Of a DNA stretch of 64,000 bases, positions 50,970 to 59,909 are shown one piece after another (position 1 is the first letter of the stretch; each line of letters opens with the position of its first letter). Origin of the DNA: a virus. The notes beneath the pieces are model-generated. The model made no database searches, was not told where the DNA came from, and saw only the letters and a list, made by a program, of their open reading frames with translations. The stretch covers positions 1 through 64,000 of IMG/VR virus record IMGVR_UViG_3300031509_000001; one strand, written 5' to 3'. A program made the translations under genes and the position numbers.

Positions 50970-52532
50970 ATGCCGATTTTGCCCGATGGTAGTTGGGTCC
51001 CGCTGATGACCCAGCGGCAGATCGAATTGTTTAATCTCTGCCGAAGCCGGCAGAAGACCTTCGTCCTTGCTTCAGGCCCAAGACTGTCCGGGAAAACGTT
51101 GGCTTGCTTACATGCGCTTTGTGACCACGCATGGAATACGCCGAATGCCAACATCTGCATCGTTACCGTTACACAAAGCGCCGGCATGGACTCCGGAATT
51201 TGGACCGACCTGACCGAAATGATCCTGCCACAATGGATTGAGGAGGGCAATTTTGGCATGCGCTGGATACGCCGCCCAAGTGTATCCGGTGTCACAAAAA
51301 AGCCTTACTGCATCGTCAACAACCGATACGGGCACAACGTCAAGATCCAGCTCGAAAGCCTAAAAAACGAGACAGAAGCGGAAGCGCGATTCAAGGGGAA
51401 GCGCTATTCGATGCTGCTTGTAAACGAGCTCTCCAACTTCCGGAATCCAGCAAGCTTCAGGACCTGGGCAGAGTGCCTGCGTATCGTCGGCCTAAAGCCA
51501 CAGATGCACTTGTTCCTGGCCGACACAAACCCCTCTGACGAAGGCACAAATAGCTGGATCTACAAAATCTGGTACGACCTTCCCGTAGTCGACTTTAACA
51601 GGCAGCAGCATGACCAAGAATCCGAAGAACTCAAGGCCTACAGGTACCTGCAACCCCTCGTCGGCAAGGTGGAGTTCACGTTGGAAGACAACATCCTCAT
51701 CGAGCCGGAACGGATCCAGCGACTCAAGGCCGCCTACGCAGGCGACCCAGACCAATATGCACGATATGTCCTGGGCAAATGGGTCACGGCCACCACAGAT
51801 TCACTTTTCTACAGCGTATTCAAGGAATCGATTCACGTGGTTCCGCCAATCCCTACTGGTGCTGGCGACGACCGCGAAATCATGGTCCCAGAGCCTGAGT
51901 GCAGCGAGCTCATTACCGGCTGGGATCCTGGCGTCAGCAATTGCGCAACCGTAATCGTCGAAAAGGTCATCGCCAATCTAAATGGCGAGCCCACAAGCTA
52001 CTTCAAGGTGCTGGACGAACTGGTGGTCATCGGCCAGACGGTAGATATATCTGGGTTTGTGTATCAGATTGCGCAAAAGCTCAAGTATTGGCAGTCTGTT
52101 ATCGGCAAATCGATCTCATGCAAGCACTACTCTGACAGATACGCGTTTGACGTTAAAGAGCCAATGGGCAACCGCTATTTGCATCAGATTATTTTTGACG
52201 AGTCGCCCATTGACACTCCGGGGGGGCCGATTACGCTCATCGCCGCCGAACGTGGGAAGGGCAGCGTAGCACAAAAGGTTGAGCTGCTTAGACAGCTCTT
52301 GTTCCAGCGCAGAATCTTCTTCAGTCGGTACAAGGCCCCAATGTGCATACAAATGCTAAAAAGCATCAAGCGAGGAAGAACCGCCCTGTCCGTAATAGAC
52401 ACAGCCAGCCAGTACAAGCACGTGTTTGACGCGCTCATGTACGCCGTAGCATCCGAATGCTACGACGAGATCGCCAGGATGGTGGCGACCAAACGATTCA
52501 AGGAAGACAGCTATGTGCCGGTGCTGATATGA
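50970..52532 (+). CDS. terL: Terminase large subunit
   Basis: 520 residues from ATG 50970; an ORF start 22 codons upstream would overlap the divergent gene's control region. Walker A is GPRLSGKT (36-43). The Walker B position reads MLLVNEL (148-154), with Asn where Asp is usual but the catalytic Glu kept. The RuvC-like nuclease begins at ITGWDPGVSNCATVIV with Asp319. It should cut and pump phage DNA through the portal. It is on the opposite strand to portal and capsid. Confidence 0.92.
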   Translation: MPILPDGSWVPLMTQRQIELFNLCRSRQKTFVLASGPRLSGKTLACLHALCDHAWNTPNANICIVTVTQSAGMDSGIWTDLTEMILPQWIEEGNFGMRWIRRPSVSGVTKKPYCIVNNRYGHNVKIQLESLKNETEAEARFKGKRYSMLLVNELSNFRNPASFRTWAECLRIVGLKPQMHLFLADTNPSDEGTNSWIYKIWYDLPVVDFNRQQHDQESEELKAYRYLQPLVGKVEFTLEDNILIEPERIQRLKAAYAGDPDQYARYVLGKWVTATTDSLFYSVFKESIHVVPPIPTGAGDDREIMVPEPECSELITGWDPGVSNCATVIVEKVIANLNGEPTSYFKVLDELVVIGQTVDISGFVYQIAQKLKYWQSVIGKSISCKHYSDRYAFDVKEPMGNRYLHQIIFDESPIDTPGGPITLIAAERGKGSVAQKVELLRQLLFQRRIFFSRYKAPMCIQMLKSIKRGRTALSVIDTASQYKHVFDALMYAVASECYDEIARMVATKRFKEDSYVPVLI

Positions 52533-52900
52533 GCATTAGCATTGCCAGGTTCAGACGAAAGTTGGCAAGGTGTTTGCGCCTTGCGTGTGCGCTCTTGGTG
52601 GCTGCGGTGGTTTCATGGCGAGAACCCAAGGTCGCATTCTGGAAGATTTTGGCCGCGTTTCAATCTTGGAGGCTTCTGCGTTCGAATGCGCCCAGGGAGG
52701 CTGTCATGCGACGCTACAGAAGTTGCCTTTCCTGTCCTATTTTTTACAAGCCCCTGCGTACATGTGGTACGCCGTTAAAGAGTGAACTGCGTGGCCTGGG
52801 GTGTTATTGTAACATGGAAGCGAAGGTTGCATACCAGGAAGCGACCTGTTGGCTGAATGACAATGTCGGTGGACGTTTTACAAGACGAGGTTGGCTTTGA
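52529..52900 (+). CDS. Small zinc-finger protein with N-terminal hydrophobic segment
   Basis: 123 residues from an ATGA overlapping the terminase stop. A hydrophobic stretch (LRLACALLVAAVV) lies near the start. The C-terminal half has CLSCPIFYKPLRTCG, GCYCNMEAKVAYQEATCW, a cysteine pattern common in small phage zinc proteins. Role unknown. Confidence 0.7.
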   Translation: MSISIARFRRKLARCLRLACALLVAAVVSWREPKVAFWKILAAFQSWRLLRSNAPREAVMRRYRSCLSCPIFYKPLRTCGTPLKSELRGLGCYCNMEAKVAYQEATCWLNDNVGGRFTRRGWL

Positions 52901-53372
52901 TATTGCTGTGGGGCCTGCGGTTTTAGATCCACTGCTGCCAACACAGCAACAAAACCTAGCTGCTACAAGCCCGGTAGATGACCCCGGGGATCCTTCAGTA
53001 TGGGGCGCCCCGGACGTGCTGCGGAGCGATGTTGTGTCGGCAATGGCCAACTACGCGCAGTGGCTGGAGCCCAGGCTGCGGGATGGTGTGGCCAAGGTGG
53101 CCGTTTTTGAAACTGTGTCCCTTCTCGTCGATCAACTCCGCCAACTCAAGGAAATGACCGGTGATAAGGATTTGCGGCCAAACGAGAGAATCGCAGCCGC
53201 CAAAGCCGCCAGCGAGGTCGCCAGATCGGTCGCAGAACTGGCCAGTCAGCTGGAATCTCTGGCCAAGCAGTCATCCCTCCAAGCTTTAGGCGCTTCAAAT
53301 AAGCCTCCTCCATCAGGTGCCATCATGATCAACAACCAGGTGGTGCTGGACAAACCAACTCAATCCTCATGA
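52857..53372 (+). CDS. Unknown helical protein, possible terminase partner
   Basis: 171 residues. The N-terminus is disordered and the rest is helical (AVFETVSLLVDQLRQLKEMTGD; NERIAAAKAASEVARSVAELASQLESLAKQ). It overlaps the zinc-finger gene by 44 bases. It could be a small-terminase-like protein from its place, but no helix-turn-helix is evident. Confidence 0.6.
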   Translation: MTMSVDVLQDEVGFDIAVGPAVLDPLLPTQQQNLAATSPVDDPGDPSVWGAPDVLRSDVVSAMANYAQWLEPRLRDGVAKVAVFETVSLLVDQLRQLKEMTGDKDLRPNERIAAAKAASEVARSVAELASQLESLAKQSSLQALGASNKPPPSGAIMINNQVVLDKPTQSS

Positions 53373-53761
53373 GCTATCGTGGATACATCCCCAATTTTAC
53401 CCCACCGTTTCAGTTGGTTCTACCAAGCCGGCCCACCGAACAGCCCATTGTATTCGGCACACAGGACCCAGAGGGGGTGGTGCCAGGAGCGCCAGGGCAG
53501 TACTACGTCAACACCAACACGATGCGAATGTGGCTCAAACTCGGTGGTGTCCAGGAACTCGGATGGAAAGAGGTGGGCATCTACGTCCCCGGCGGCGATG
53601 GAGGCGGCGGTGGCGGCACCGTCCTGGCCGGAAGCTACGACAACCCGAACGGCCTCATCTTGGCCGCAGCGCCAGCTCTCTACTACAGCTTTAATGGAAC
53701 CGTATGGGCCAAAGGCACGACACAACTTTCAACTGAAGGATGGTACCAACTCATAGGCTGA
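53369..53761 (+). CDS. Small virion/tail-type protein
   Basis: 130 residues. It has GQYYVNTNTMRMWLKLGG, a GGDGGGGGG hinge, and a C-terminal ALYYSFNGTVWAKGTTQLSTEGWYQL of the kind seen in phage fibre-associated modules. It overlaps both neighbours and precedes the spike gene. Structural role inferred. Confidence 0.65.
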   Translation: MSYRGYIPNFTPPFQLVLPSRPTEQPIVFGTQDPEGVVPGAPGQYYVNTNTMRMWLKLGGVQELGWKEVGIYVPGGDGGGGGGTVLAGSYDNPNGLILAAAPALYYSFNGTVWAKGTTQLSTEGWYQLIG

Positions 53762-56166
53762 TTTGGGTTGTCATTGCGATCACGGCGGCAACGGCATGGG
53801 GTCAAATGCCGCCGCCACTGATCCGCAACCCCTACACGACCAACACGCCGCCTAACGGATGGCAGGCGCTACAGTTCTACCTGGAGGCAGGCCAGTGGAT
53901 TTCGATGTCTCAGAGCGGGCAGAAGTGGCGAATCAGTTCCACGCTTACAGATCCCCTGACCAACGGCTACACTGGCAACGTGCGCTTCCTCGGCTCCTCC
54001 AACTACTTCAGCGGCAACGTGCGGATTGACGGGAGCCTGAGGCTGGGAGGAGACCTGATCGGCACCAACGTAGTGCCACTGGTCGCACTGCAGGCCTCTG
54101 GAACAAGGGATGGGACCACCTACCTTCGCGGGGATGGCCAATGGGCTGTGCCCGGCCCTAACGACGTGTTCATCGTTGCTCCTCGGGCCACCGGGAACGG
54201 AGCCCAGGACTGGCCGAACTTGCAAGCCGCGCTCGATCAGACCACAAACGCCACACATCTGTATGGAGCACGGACTTACGTAATCATTCCGCCCGGAATA
54301 TACGTCATAACACAGGCGCTAACGCTGCGGGCCCATGGCATTACAGTGTGGGGAAGCGGCATTGACCGGACCTTAATCATCCAGCAATCCTCCACTGCGC
54401 CAGTCTTTGTCGTTCATGGAGTGACGGGTAACTACGGCGGCACGAACCAGCTTTGGTGGGCTGAAATCGGCAATATGCGGATCACGAAGACGCATGAACC
54501 GATCAGTGTTTCCACCAGCAGAGCATTTGACTTCGCGTCAGGTGTTTCTGGTTCACAGAAAGCCTCCAGGCTCATTTTGCGCAGGATCAAGGTCGATAAT
54601 TTCTATATCGGCGTCTACATCGGGCATGGCGTCGGCCTGCTAGCTGAGCAATGTGAAATGTATGGGAACAACTACGGGTTTTACCTTGCACACGCCGATA
54701 ATGCCGAGTTAAATCACGTGTACCTTGGCGACGCCGAGCATTCTACATACCGAACCAATCTGTTTGAAGCGCCACACAGCGCTGGCATTGTCTGGCGGCC
54801 GCTAGATGGTATCGCCGGCAAGGTTCTGACTCTTCGCTCGTTTGAAGGCCGCCGAGTAAACAACATCCTGGCGGCCACCAACGGAACTGTGCGAGTCTCT
54901 GCCGGAAACCTTGAGCTTATGGCAACCGGCCCAGCGTTTGTCTTTCATAGGCCATTTGCCGTGGATATTAACGGGGTCCGCGTGACGAGGGTGAACACCA
55001 ATTATAACCCGGTAATTCTCTGCAACGGCGCTTGCGAATATTTGCGTGTCCATGGTCTTAACCTTCTCGATGACCTATCGCCATCCCCGCCGATTTGGGT
55101 GAATCCGCACACGGCAGCACTGCCACATTATTCGGGAATGCCCGTCACAATCTCCAATGTAGCCAATGGCCAGACATACACCGCACCCTTCTTCGAACCG
55201 CGCCTATCGGGCCCTTTTCTACGCGCCGGCGGATCGAGTTCTGTAAGGCTGCTGGGTCTTGATGGCAACAGCACGGCACAGGGCGTTCATGTTACGAACG
55301 GGCTAATGCTTGTCGGGACCAATCTTGTTACAACAAATATCCCCGTGAGCTCTATTGCGGCCACGGGCACGCGCGACAGCACAACGTTCCTGCGGGGGGA
55401 TGGTACTTGGGCGCAGCCCTCGAGTGGGGGGCTCAGCAACCCGCCGATGCCCGGCCTTACTGTGGCCAGCCATGACACCAATCAATGGGCCTGGTATCGG
55501 ACCGCCGTCGCCCCCGGATCCGAAATCATCAGCATGTGGGCGCAGGCGCCTAATAGCGGAACATCGCCAGCGGCCTCGCCAGGAGCAAACTTCTCTCAGG
55601 ATGGAGCCGTGGCGTTCACGACGACAAACAGCTCTGGGCAACAGGTTGCTGGCAACCTACTATTGAGGACGAACGCAAGCGGTGTGACTACGCGAATTCG
55701 ATACAGCGGCAATATTGTGCCTGCAGTAAGAGCGATGGCGCTCGTTTATCACGTCTTGGCTGTTGATCACCCTGCAGACCTTAACGTATATGCCGGGTGG
55801 ATCAGCGGTAATGCAGGCGGTCAGACTGATTGGCCGCAGACAGCCCAAACTTACGCGATCTTCTACTCTACGAACGGCGTGTGGCATGCGTTCGTGCGCA
55901 AGTCAAGCAGTGAGGCCGTGAACGTTCCGATCGGGCTGAACGTTGAGGCTGGTCGGGCCTACCGCCTGAGCATCAATCGGAATGCAGACGGAAGCTTAGA
56001 CTTCTTTATCAACAATAGGCTCGTAGCAACGGTGGATGCGTCAAATGCGCCCCCCGATGACCACGCTGCTGCCCCGGTAATCTGGGTGCGCACGAAATCG
56101 GCTACCACCTTGGATTGGCGGTGGTACAAATCGCAGGTGGATTACATGCCTGATCCTTGGCCATGA
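53740..56166 (+). CDS. Tail spike with beta-helix domain
   Basis: 808 residues. Residues 7-22 are hydrophobic and resemble a signal peptide, odd for a virion protein. Two copies of a fibre motif (GTRDGTTYLRGDGQWA at 121-136; GTRDSTTFLRGDGTWA near 543-558) bracket a right-handed beta-helix of the pectate-lyase-3 type (VIIPPGIYVITQALTLRAHGITVWGSG, then parallel-strand repeats). The C-terminal part is a jelly-roll, carbohydrate-binding-like domain (YRLSINRNADGSLDFFINNRLVATVD). It probably binds or cleaves a surface polysaccharide. Confidence 0.8.
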   Translation: MVPTHRLIWVVIAITAATAWGQMPPPLIRNPYTTNTPPNGWQALQFYLEAGQWISMSQSGQKWRISSTLTDPLTNGYTGNVRFLGSSNYFSGNVRIDGSLRLGGDLIGTNVVPLVALQASGTRDGTTYLRGDGQWAVPGPNDVFIVAPRATGNGAQDWPNLQAALDQTTNATHLYGARTYVIIPPGIYVITQALTLRAHGITVWGSGIDRTLIIQQSSTAPVFVVHGVTGNYGGTNQLWWAEIGNMRITKTHEPISVSTSRAFDFASGVSGSQKASRLILRRIKVDNFYIGVYIGHGVGLLAEQCEMYGNNYGFYLAHADNAELNHVYLGDAEHSTYRTNLFEAPHSAGIVWRPLDGIAGKVLTLRSFEGRRVNNILAATNGTVRVSAGNLELMATGPAFVFHRPFAVDINGVRVTRVNTNYNPVILCNGACEYLRVHGLNLLDDLSPSPPIWVNPHTAALPHYSGMPVTISNVANGQTYTAPFFEPRLSGPFLRAGGSSSVRLLGLDGNSTAQGVHVTNGLMLVGTNLVTTNIPVSSIAATGTRDSTTFLRGDGTWAQPSSGGLSNPPMPGLTVASHDTNQWAWYRTAVAPGSEIISMWAQAPNSGTSPAASPGANFSQDGAVAFTTTNSSGQQVAGNLLLRTNASGVTTRIRYSGNIVPAVRAMALVYHVLAVDHPADLNVYAGWISGNAGGQTDWPQTAQTYAIFYSTNGVWHAFVRKSSSEAVNVPIGLNVEAGRAYRLSINRNADGSLDFFINNRLVATVDASNAPPDDHAAAPVIWVRTKSATTLDWRWYKSQVDYMPDPWP

Positions 56167-56462
56167 CACAATTGCTTCGCGGCATGCGTCTTCAGATTGT
56201 ACTGTTGGCGTTACTGGCCAATGCAGCTTGGCTTTTCTGCGGAGGCTGCAAGTGGGCGGCGGCTGAACGTGAGCGTCGTATTCTGCATATACAGCAAGAG
56301 GCCGATCGAATCGAGTGCGATCACCAAGCATTACCGGAGTCAAGGAAGATTGAGCCGCCGGTTTTGCTGTGGGTAACGACAAATGGGGCCTCCAGCCATT
56401 TGAGGTGGCCTTGGAATCTACCGCCAGCGGCAAGCATTTTGCCTAAACGACTAGACGACTAA
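56163..56462 (+). CDS. Small membrane-anchored protein
   Basis: 99 residues from an ATGA overlapping the spike stop. One hydrophobic helix (LQIVLLALLANAAWLFCGGC) is followed by a charged helix (AAERERRILHIQQEADRI) and a Pro-rich end. The plan is like an inner-membrane spanin, but this is only a topology argument. Confidence 0.6.
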   Translation: MTQLLRGMRLQIVLLALLANAAWLFCGGCKWAAAERERRILHIQQEADRIECDHQALPESRKIEPPVLLWVTTNGASSHLRWPWNLPPAASILPKRLDD

Positions 56463-56464
56463 TT

Positions 56465-56893
56465 ATGAAACTGGAGCAAAAGCTTATGGGTAGGGTTATG
56501 ACTCTCTGGACGTTGTTTACAGCGACAGGCGTCTTGTTGGGCGCGATGTTTCATTTGGCGTGGGACCATCCGTGGCATGGGATGCCGGGGCTTGAGTATG
56601 TGCTGGTGGGTGACAGGAACCCGTCCGTCATTACCAACGAGCCCCGCAATGCGCACACTGTGATTTTCACGGCCAGCACGAATCTGATGATCTCGGGGCC
56701 CCTGAGCACTGGCACGTGGTATTACGTGTGCTACGCCGTTTTGAGCAACGTCTGGTCTGAGCCGAGTAATGTGTTGGAGGTGCGGATTCCCGGCCCTCCA
56801 ACGAACATGGTGCGCGTGGCGGTTGATGTGTCGCCGGACATGCGTTTGTGGACCAACGCAGGCTTTATCAGGCTGAGGATTGGACAGCCATAG
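56465..56893 (+). CDS. Membrane-anchored fibronectin-like protein
   Basis: 142 residues. One N-terminal transmembrane helix (VMTLWTLFTATGVLLGAMFHLAW) precedes a fibronectin III-like domain (ISGPLSTGTWYYVCYAVLSNVWSEPSNVLEVRI). Probably exposed outside the inner membrane. Role unknown. Confidence 0.6.
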   Translation: MKLEQKLMGRVMTLWTLFTATGVLLGAMFHLAWDHPWHGMPGLEYVLVGDRNPSVITNEPRNAHTVIFTASTNLMISGPLSTGTWYYVCYAVLSNVWSEPSNVLEVRIPGPPTNMVRVAVDVSPDMRLWTNAGFIRLRIGQP

Positions 56894-56911
56894 ACGTGCG
56901 CGGAGGGATCT

Positions 56912-57190
56912 ATGTCTGGGTTGCGATTTGATCGTTCCATCAATTTGGGGCATCTGGTGGTCCTTTTCGGACTCCTGATGAACGTAGGCGCCATGGTGGT
57001 CACATCGGCCAAGCAATCACAACGTGTTGAAGTGATCCTGGCTGAGCACGAGCGACGCATTGTGGCGCTTGAATCAGCGGTGGCCGAGTTGACCAAGTTG
57101 TCGTGGTTTATGAAGGAAAATCTTGCCGTGTTGACGAGCATAGTCAACCGGCAATCCCGTATGGACAGTAGAATGTTGGACAAACAATAA
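56912..57190 (+). CDS. Small membrane protein with coiled coil
   Basis: 92 residues. One transmembrane helix (about 12-31) and a coiled coil (about 35-80). This plan is common in phage lysis cassettes near holins. A purine-rich GCGGAGGG precedes the start. Confidence 0.6.
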   Translation: MSGLRFDRSINLGHLVVLFGLLMNVGAMVVTSAKQSQRVEVILAEHERRIVALESAVAELTKLSWFMKENLAVLTSIVNRQSRMDSRMLDKQ

Positions 57191-57202
57191 AGCGAGTAGC
57201 CT

Positions 57203-57469
57203 ATGGAAAAGACCGCACTGATTACGTTGGTTGTGCCGATCGTTATTGAGGTGCTGAAGGTGCTGGCGCCGCGCTTCCCGAAGCGTTGGTTGCCGATCCT
57301 GGCTCCTATCGTGGGTGCGTTGGCAGACATTCTCGCTCATTTCAGCGGCCTATTGTCGGAGAGCAATCCGGCAATGGCTGCCCTGTACGGCATGGCCGGA
57401 TCCGGCCTGTACGATATCTACCATCACGTCTATCGTAAGCCGTCGTCCTCTGTCAAAGCGCAGGAATGA
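57203..57469 (+). CDS. Holin-like membrane protein
   Basis: 88 residues with two hydrophobic segments (ALITLVVPIVIEVLKVLA; WLPILAPIVGALADILAHFSGLL) and a third weaker one, then a polar C-terminus. Size and topology fit a holin. The lysozyme-like enzyme it might release is coded 37 kb away at 19.6-20.0 kb. Confidence 0.6.
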   Translation: MEKTALITLVVPIVIEVLKVLAPRFPKRWLPILAPIVGALADILAHFSGLLSESNPAMAALYGMAGSGLYDIYHHVYRKPSSSVKAQE

Positions 57470-57864
57470 GTGAGCTTTGGGCCAAGCTGTTGTCCATCCT
57501 TGGGGCCGCGCTTGTGCGATACGGCGTGTTACTGCTTGTGCGAGCGAGTCGGCGCAGGATGGAGGATGCCGGCACGCAAGCGAAGCTGACCCGACAGTGG
57601 AAGGCTTATGTGGCGCGCAACATTAAAAAGCAATTGGATCGGCAGCAAAACCGCCTTGACGTCTGGCTTTTGTTGCCGATCATCCTGCTGCTGGCCGGGT
57701 GCACCACACGCGTTGTGGTGATTGACCGGTCTTCGGATGTGGTGCGCCTTGGCAAGGGTGTGAAGGGCGAAATCTACGTCTTGCGCGATGGGGAATGGGT
57801 TTCCATCGGCAAGGCGGCACTACCGGAGGGGTGGTATGCCGGCCCGGGCCCTGAAAGCGAATGA
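57466..57864 (+). CDS. Membrane protein with internal lipobox
   Basis: 132 residues. One N-terminal hydrophobic helix and a basic helical stretch are followed by a second hydrophobic segment ending LAGC (76-79), a good lipobox, then a small beta domain (TTRVVVIDRSSDVVRLGKGVKGEIYVLRDG). The second half alone would make a normal lipoprotein if translated from the internal TTG near codon 58, so this may be two nested products, as with Rz/Rz1 spanins. Confidence 0.6.
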   Translation: MSELWAKLLSILGAALVRYGVLLLVRASRRRMEDAGTQAKLTRQWKAYVARNIKKQLDRQQNRLDVWLLLPIILLLAGCTTRVVVIDRSSDVVRLGKGVKGEIYVLRDGEWVSIGKAALPEGWYAGPGPESE

Positions 57865-58050
57865 GTTTGACGGAGTGTGGGCCGATCTGTTGGGCACTTG
57901 CGGCCATACGGGTGTATGGTGCGCACTAGTCACGTCCATACGGTCAGACACTACTGTCGGAGTTGATAACGTGCCTCTCCGGCAGAATTGTGTTCCGATG
58001 TTCCCCAGCGGCCCCACTCCGTCTTTAGCTAGAAAGTGGGAGGTCAAGGG

Positions 58051-58326
58051 ATGGCAAAATGGAAAGTTCTGGCCTGTCCATCGTGTAATGGTCGAGGCGT
58101 TGTAGCCTTGTACACTCTTGGTGGTACGGACTTCATTGGGCCGACTGAGTGTCCGGACTGCAGTGGCGGGGTGGTGTTTGTCTCAGATAAGGACCGTGTT
58201 GCGGATTATCCAGGCGGCCCGCTTCGTGGACAGTGGCCTGGGGCATTTGCACGGGCGGCTCAGGTCTTTTGGACCACACCGCCTGTGCTTGTTGATGAGG
58301 GCCAGAAGCCATGCAAGGGCCACTGA
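58051..58326 (+). CDS. DnaJ-type zinc-finger protein
   Basis: 91 residues from ATG 58051 after GGGAGG. CPSCNGRGVV and CPDCSGG are two CxxCxGxG-type motifs that together bind one zinc, as in DnaJ central domains and many small phage proteins. The region 57865-58050 before it has no convincing gene. Confidence 0.7.
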   Translation: MAKWKVLACPSCNGRGVVALYTLGGTDFIGPTECPDCSGGVVFVSDKDRVADYPGGPLRGQWPGAFARAAQVFWTTPPVLVDEGQKPCKGH

Positions 58327-58739
58327 TACCATCATTACACGTTGATGTTCCTGAGACTCCTCGGACGCCAATGCCGTCGGATGCTCCGGCGGCGTTGGCG
58401 CTCTGGAACGAGGACCAACAGAACAAGTGGGCCCTCTGGCGCGAGCGGTTGATCATCTCTTTGGATCAGCTAGCGCAGGCAGTATCCAGGTTGTATGGTG
58501 ATCTGTCAGGCACGGCGCTGCTAATCCAGCAGTTGCAGAATGGGATTGGCTCGCTGCAGTCGGCGCTGAACAATCTGCAGGGTAATGACCTTGCGCAACT
58601 GCTGCAGCGTATGGATGCAATTGAGACGCAAATCTCAGAACTTGTGAGTCGCATTGAAGACCTAGAAGGGCGCATGGATGACGCCGAGGACAGGCTGGAC
58701 GATCACGAGGCCAGAATTTCCGCGCTGGAGGGAGGATGA
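58311..58739 (+). CDS. Coiled-coil virion-type protein
   Basis: 142 residues. The second half is a heptad-rich coiled coil (LQRMDAIETQISELVSRIEDLEGRMDD). It overlaps the previous gene by 16 bases. Probably a structural or chaperone component upstream of the internal virion proteins. Confidence 0.65.
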   Translation: MQGPLIPSLHVDVPETPRTPMPSDAPAALALWNEDQQNKWALWRERLIISLDQLAQAVSRLYGDLSGTALLIQQLQNGIGSLQSALNNLQGNDLAQLLQRMDAIETQISELVSRIEDLEGRMDDAEDRLDDHEARISALEGG

Positions 58740-58742
58740 TAT

Positions 58743-59906
58743 ATGCCCAGTTTGATGGTAAGACAACCTGTGTCGTATATGCCGTGGCAGGATCCGCTGT
58801 CCACAACGCGCTCGCCTGCTGAACGCGACTGGCTTCGTCGATCTGCTGCGCATCAACAATCTGACTGGCAAGCCTTAATGAATGCGCTTGGGCCACAGTT
58901 GCGACAGCAGGCCTGGTGGCAGACGCGGACTCCAGCCGACCTGTTTGCCACACAGGAGTTTGTCCGTTCTCCTGCGCTTGCCGGCTATGCGCAACAGATG
59001 CAGCAGGGGCTCAACACGCTGTTGGGGCAGGATGCGCGCACGGCTGCGAGGGCTGGCGGGTTACTTGAACAGCAGATTCAGTCTGTTGCTGCCCAGCGGC
59101 CTCAGATTATGGCCGCCTATGACCAATTGGCAGGGGCAATTCGCGGGGCAATGGCTGGAACACAACAATGGGCTTCACCGGAGTCGTTCCAGCAACGCAT
59201 CGCCCCATTTTATCAGGCCTATACACAGGGGCTTCTCAGGCAGGTTCAGCCGCGCAGAGAGGCAGCCATTGCCGACCTGATTCAGCAACTAAACCAAGCG
59301 CAACAGGCCAGAGAGTCTTTTGCGTCCAATCAAATGCGACAGATTGCCGACCAAGCTGCTCAGATTGCAACGGCCAATGCTCTGCGCAACGTGAACATCT
59401 GGGGTGCTGCGCAGGGGGCACGCGGGGCGGGGACATCCCTGGCGACCCTGGCGGCAAGGGCTGCGACAGAGGCTGCCCTGCCCTTCCAGTCGCAATGGGC
59501 GCAGACGATGCTGAACGTGCTGGGTGGTCGTGGTAATGTCGCTGGAGCCACATTTGACGCGCGCCGCTATGGGACAGAAGCTTTGGCTGGCACACTGGCT
59601 GACCTGTACAGTCGTGGGGCCGGCATCGTCGATTACACAACCCGCATGGCACCGGGCTTCTATCAGAGCATGCTGGGATATGGAGCCCAACTGGCTGACC
59701 TGCCCAGGCAGCGGCTTCTCATGGATCTTGGCCTTACGGAGCAACAACTGCAGGCTGTAGGGCAGCAGCGTGATATTCAACAGGATGCTTATCAGCGCGC
59801 GCTACAGAACATCGCCGCCTGGGCGCAATTGCGCGGGCTTGGTGTGGAGGACGTGGTCTATCCTCGGTTCCCCAATTACATCGGCATTCCAACCTACTTC
59901 GTGTAA
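58743..59906 (+). CDS. Putative internal virion protein
   Basis: 387 residues, rich in Gln and Ala, helical, with a Gly-rich central hinge (GAAQGARGAGTSLATLAARAA). It starts 3 bases after the previous stop with GGAGG upstream. Its place before a coiled-coil protein and a giant protein parallels the internal core genes of podoviruses (T7 gp14-gp15-gp16). Inferred from order and composition. Confidence 0.6.
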   Translation: MPSLMVRQPVSYMPWQDPLSTTRSPAERDWLRRSAAHQQSDWQALMNALGPQLRQQAWWQTRTPADLFATQEFVRSPALAGYAQQMQQGLNTLLGQDARTAARAGGLLEQQIQSVAAQRPQIMAAYDQLAGAIRGAMAGTQQWASPESFQQRIAPFYQAYTQGLLRQVQPRREAAIADLIQQLNQAQQARESFASNQMRQIADQAAQIATANALRNVNIWGAAQGARGAGTSLATLAARAATEAALPFQSQWAQTMLNVLGGRGNVAGATFDARRYGTEALAGTLADLYSRGAGIVDYTTRMAPGFYQSMLGYGAQLADLPRQRLLMDLGLTEQQLQAVGQQRDIQQDAYQRALQNIAAWAQLRGLGVEDVVYPRFPNYIGIPTYFV

Positions 59907-59909
59907 CAT

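Noticed and set aside
57788-58105. 105-residue frame between the lipobox protein and the zinc-finger protein
   Set aside because: Overlaps both better-supported genes and lacks a ribosome site or recognisable pattern.
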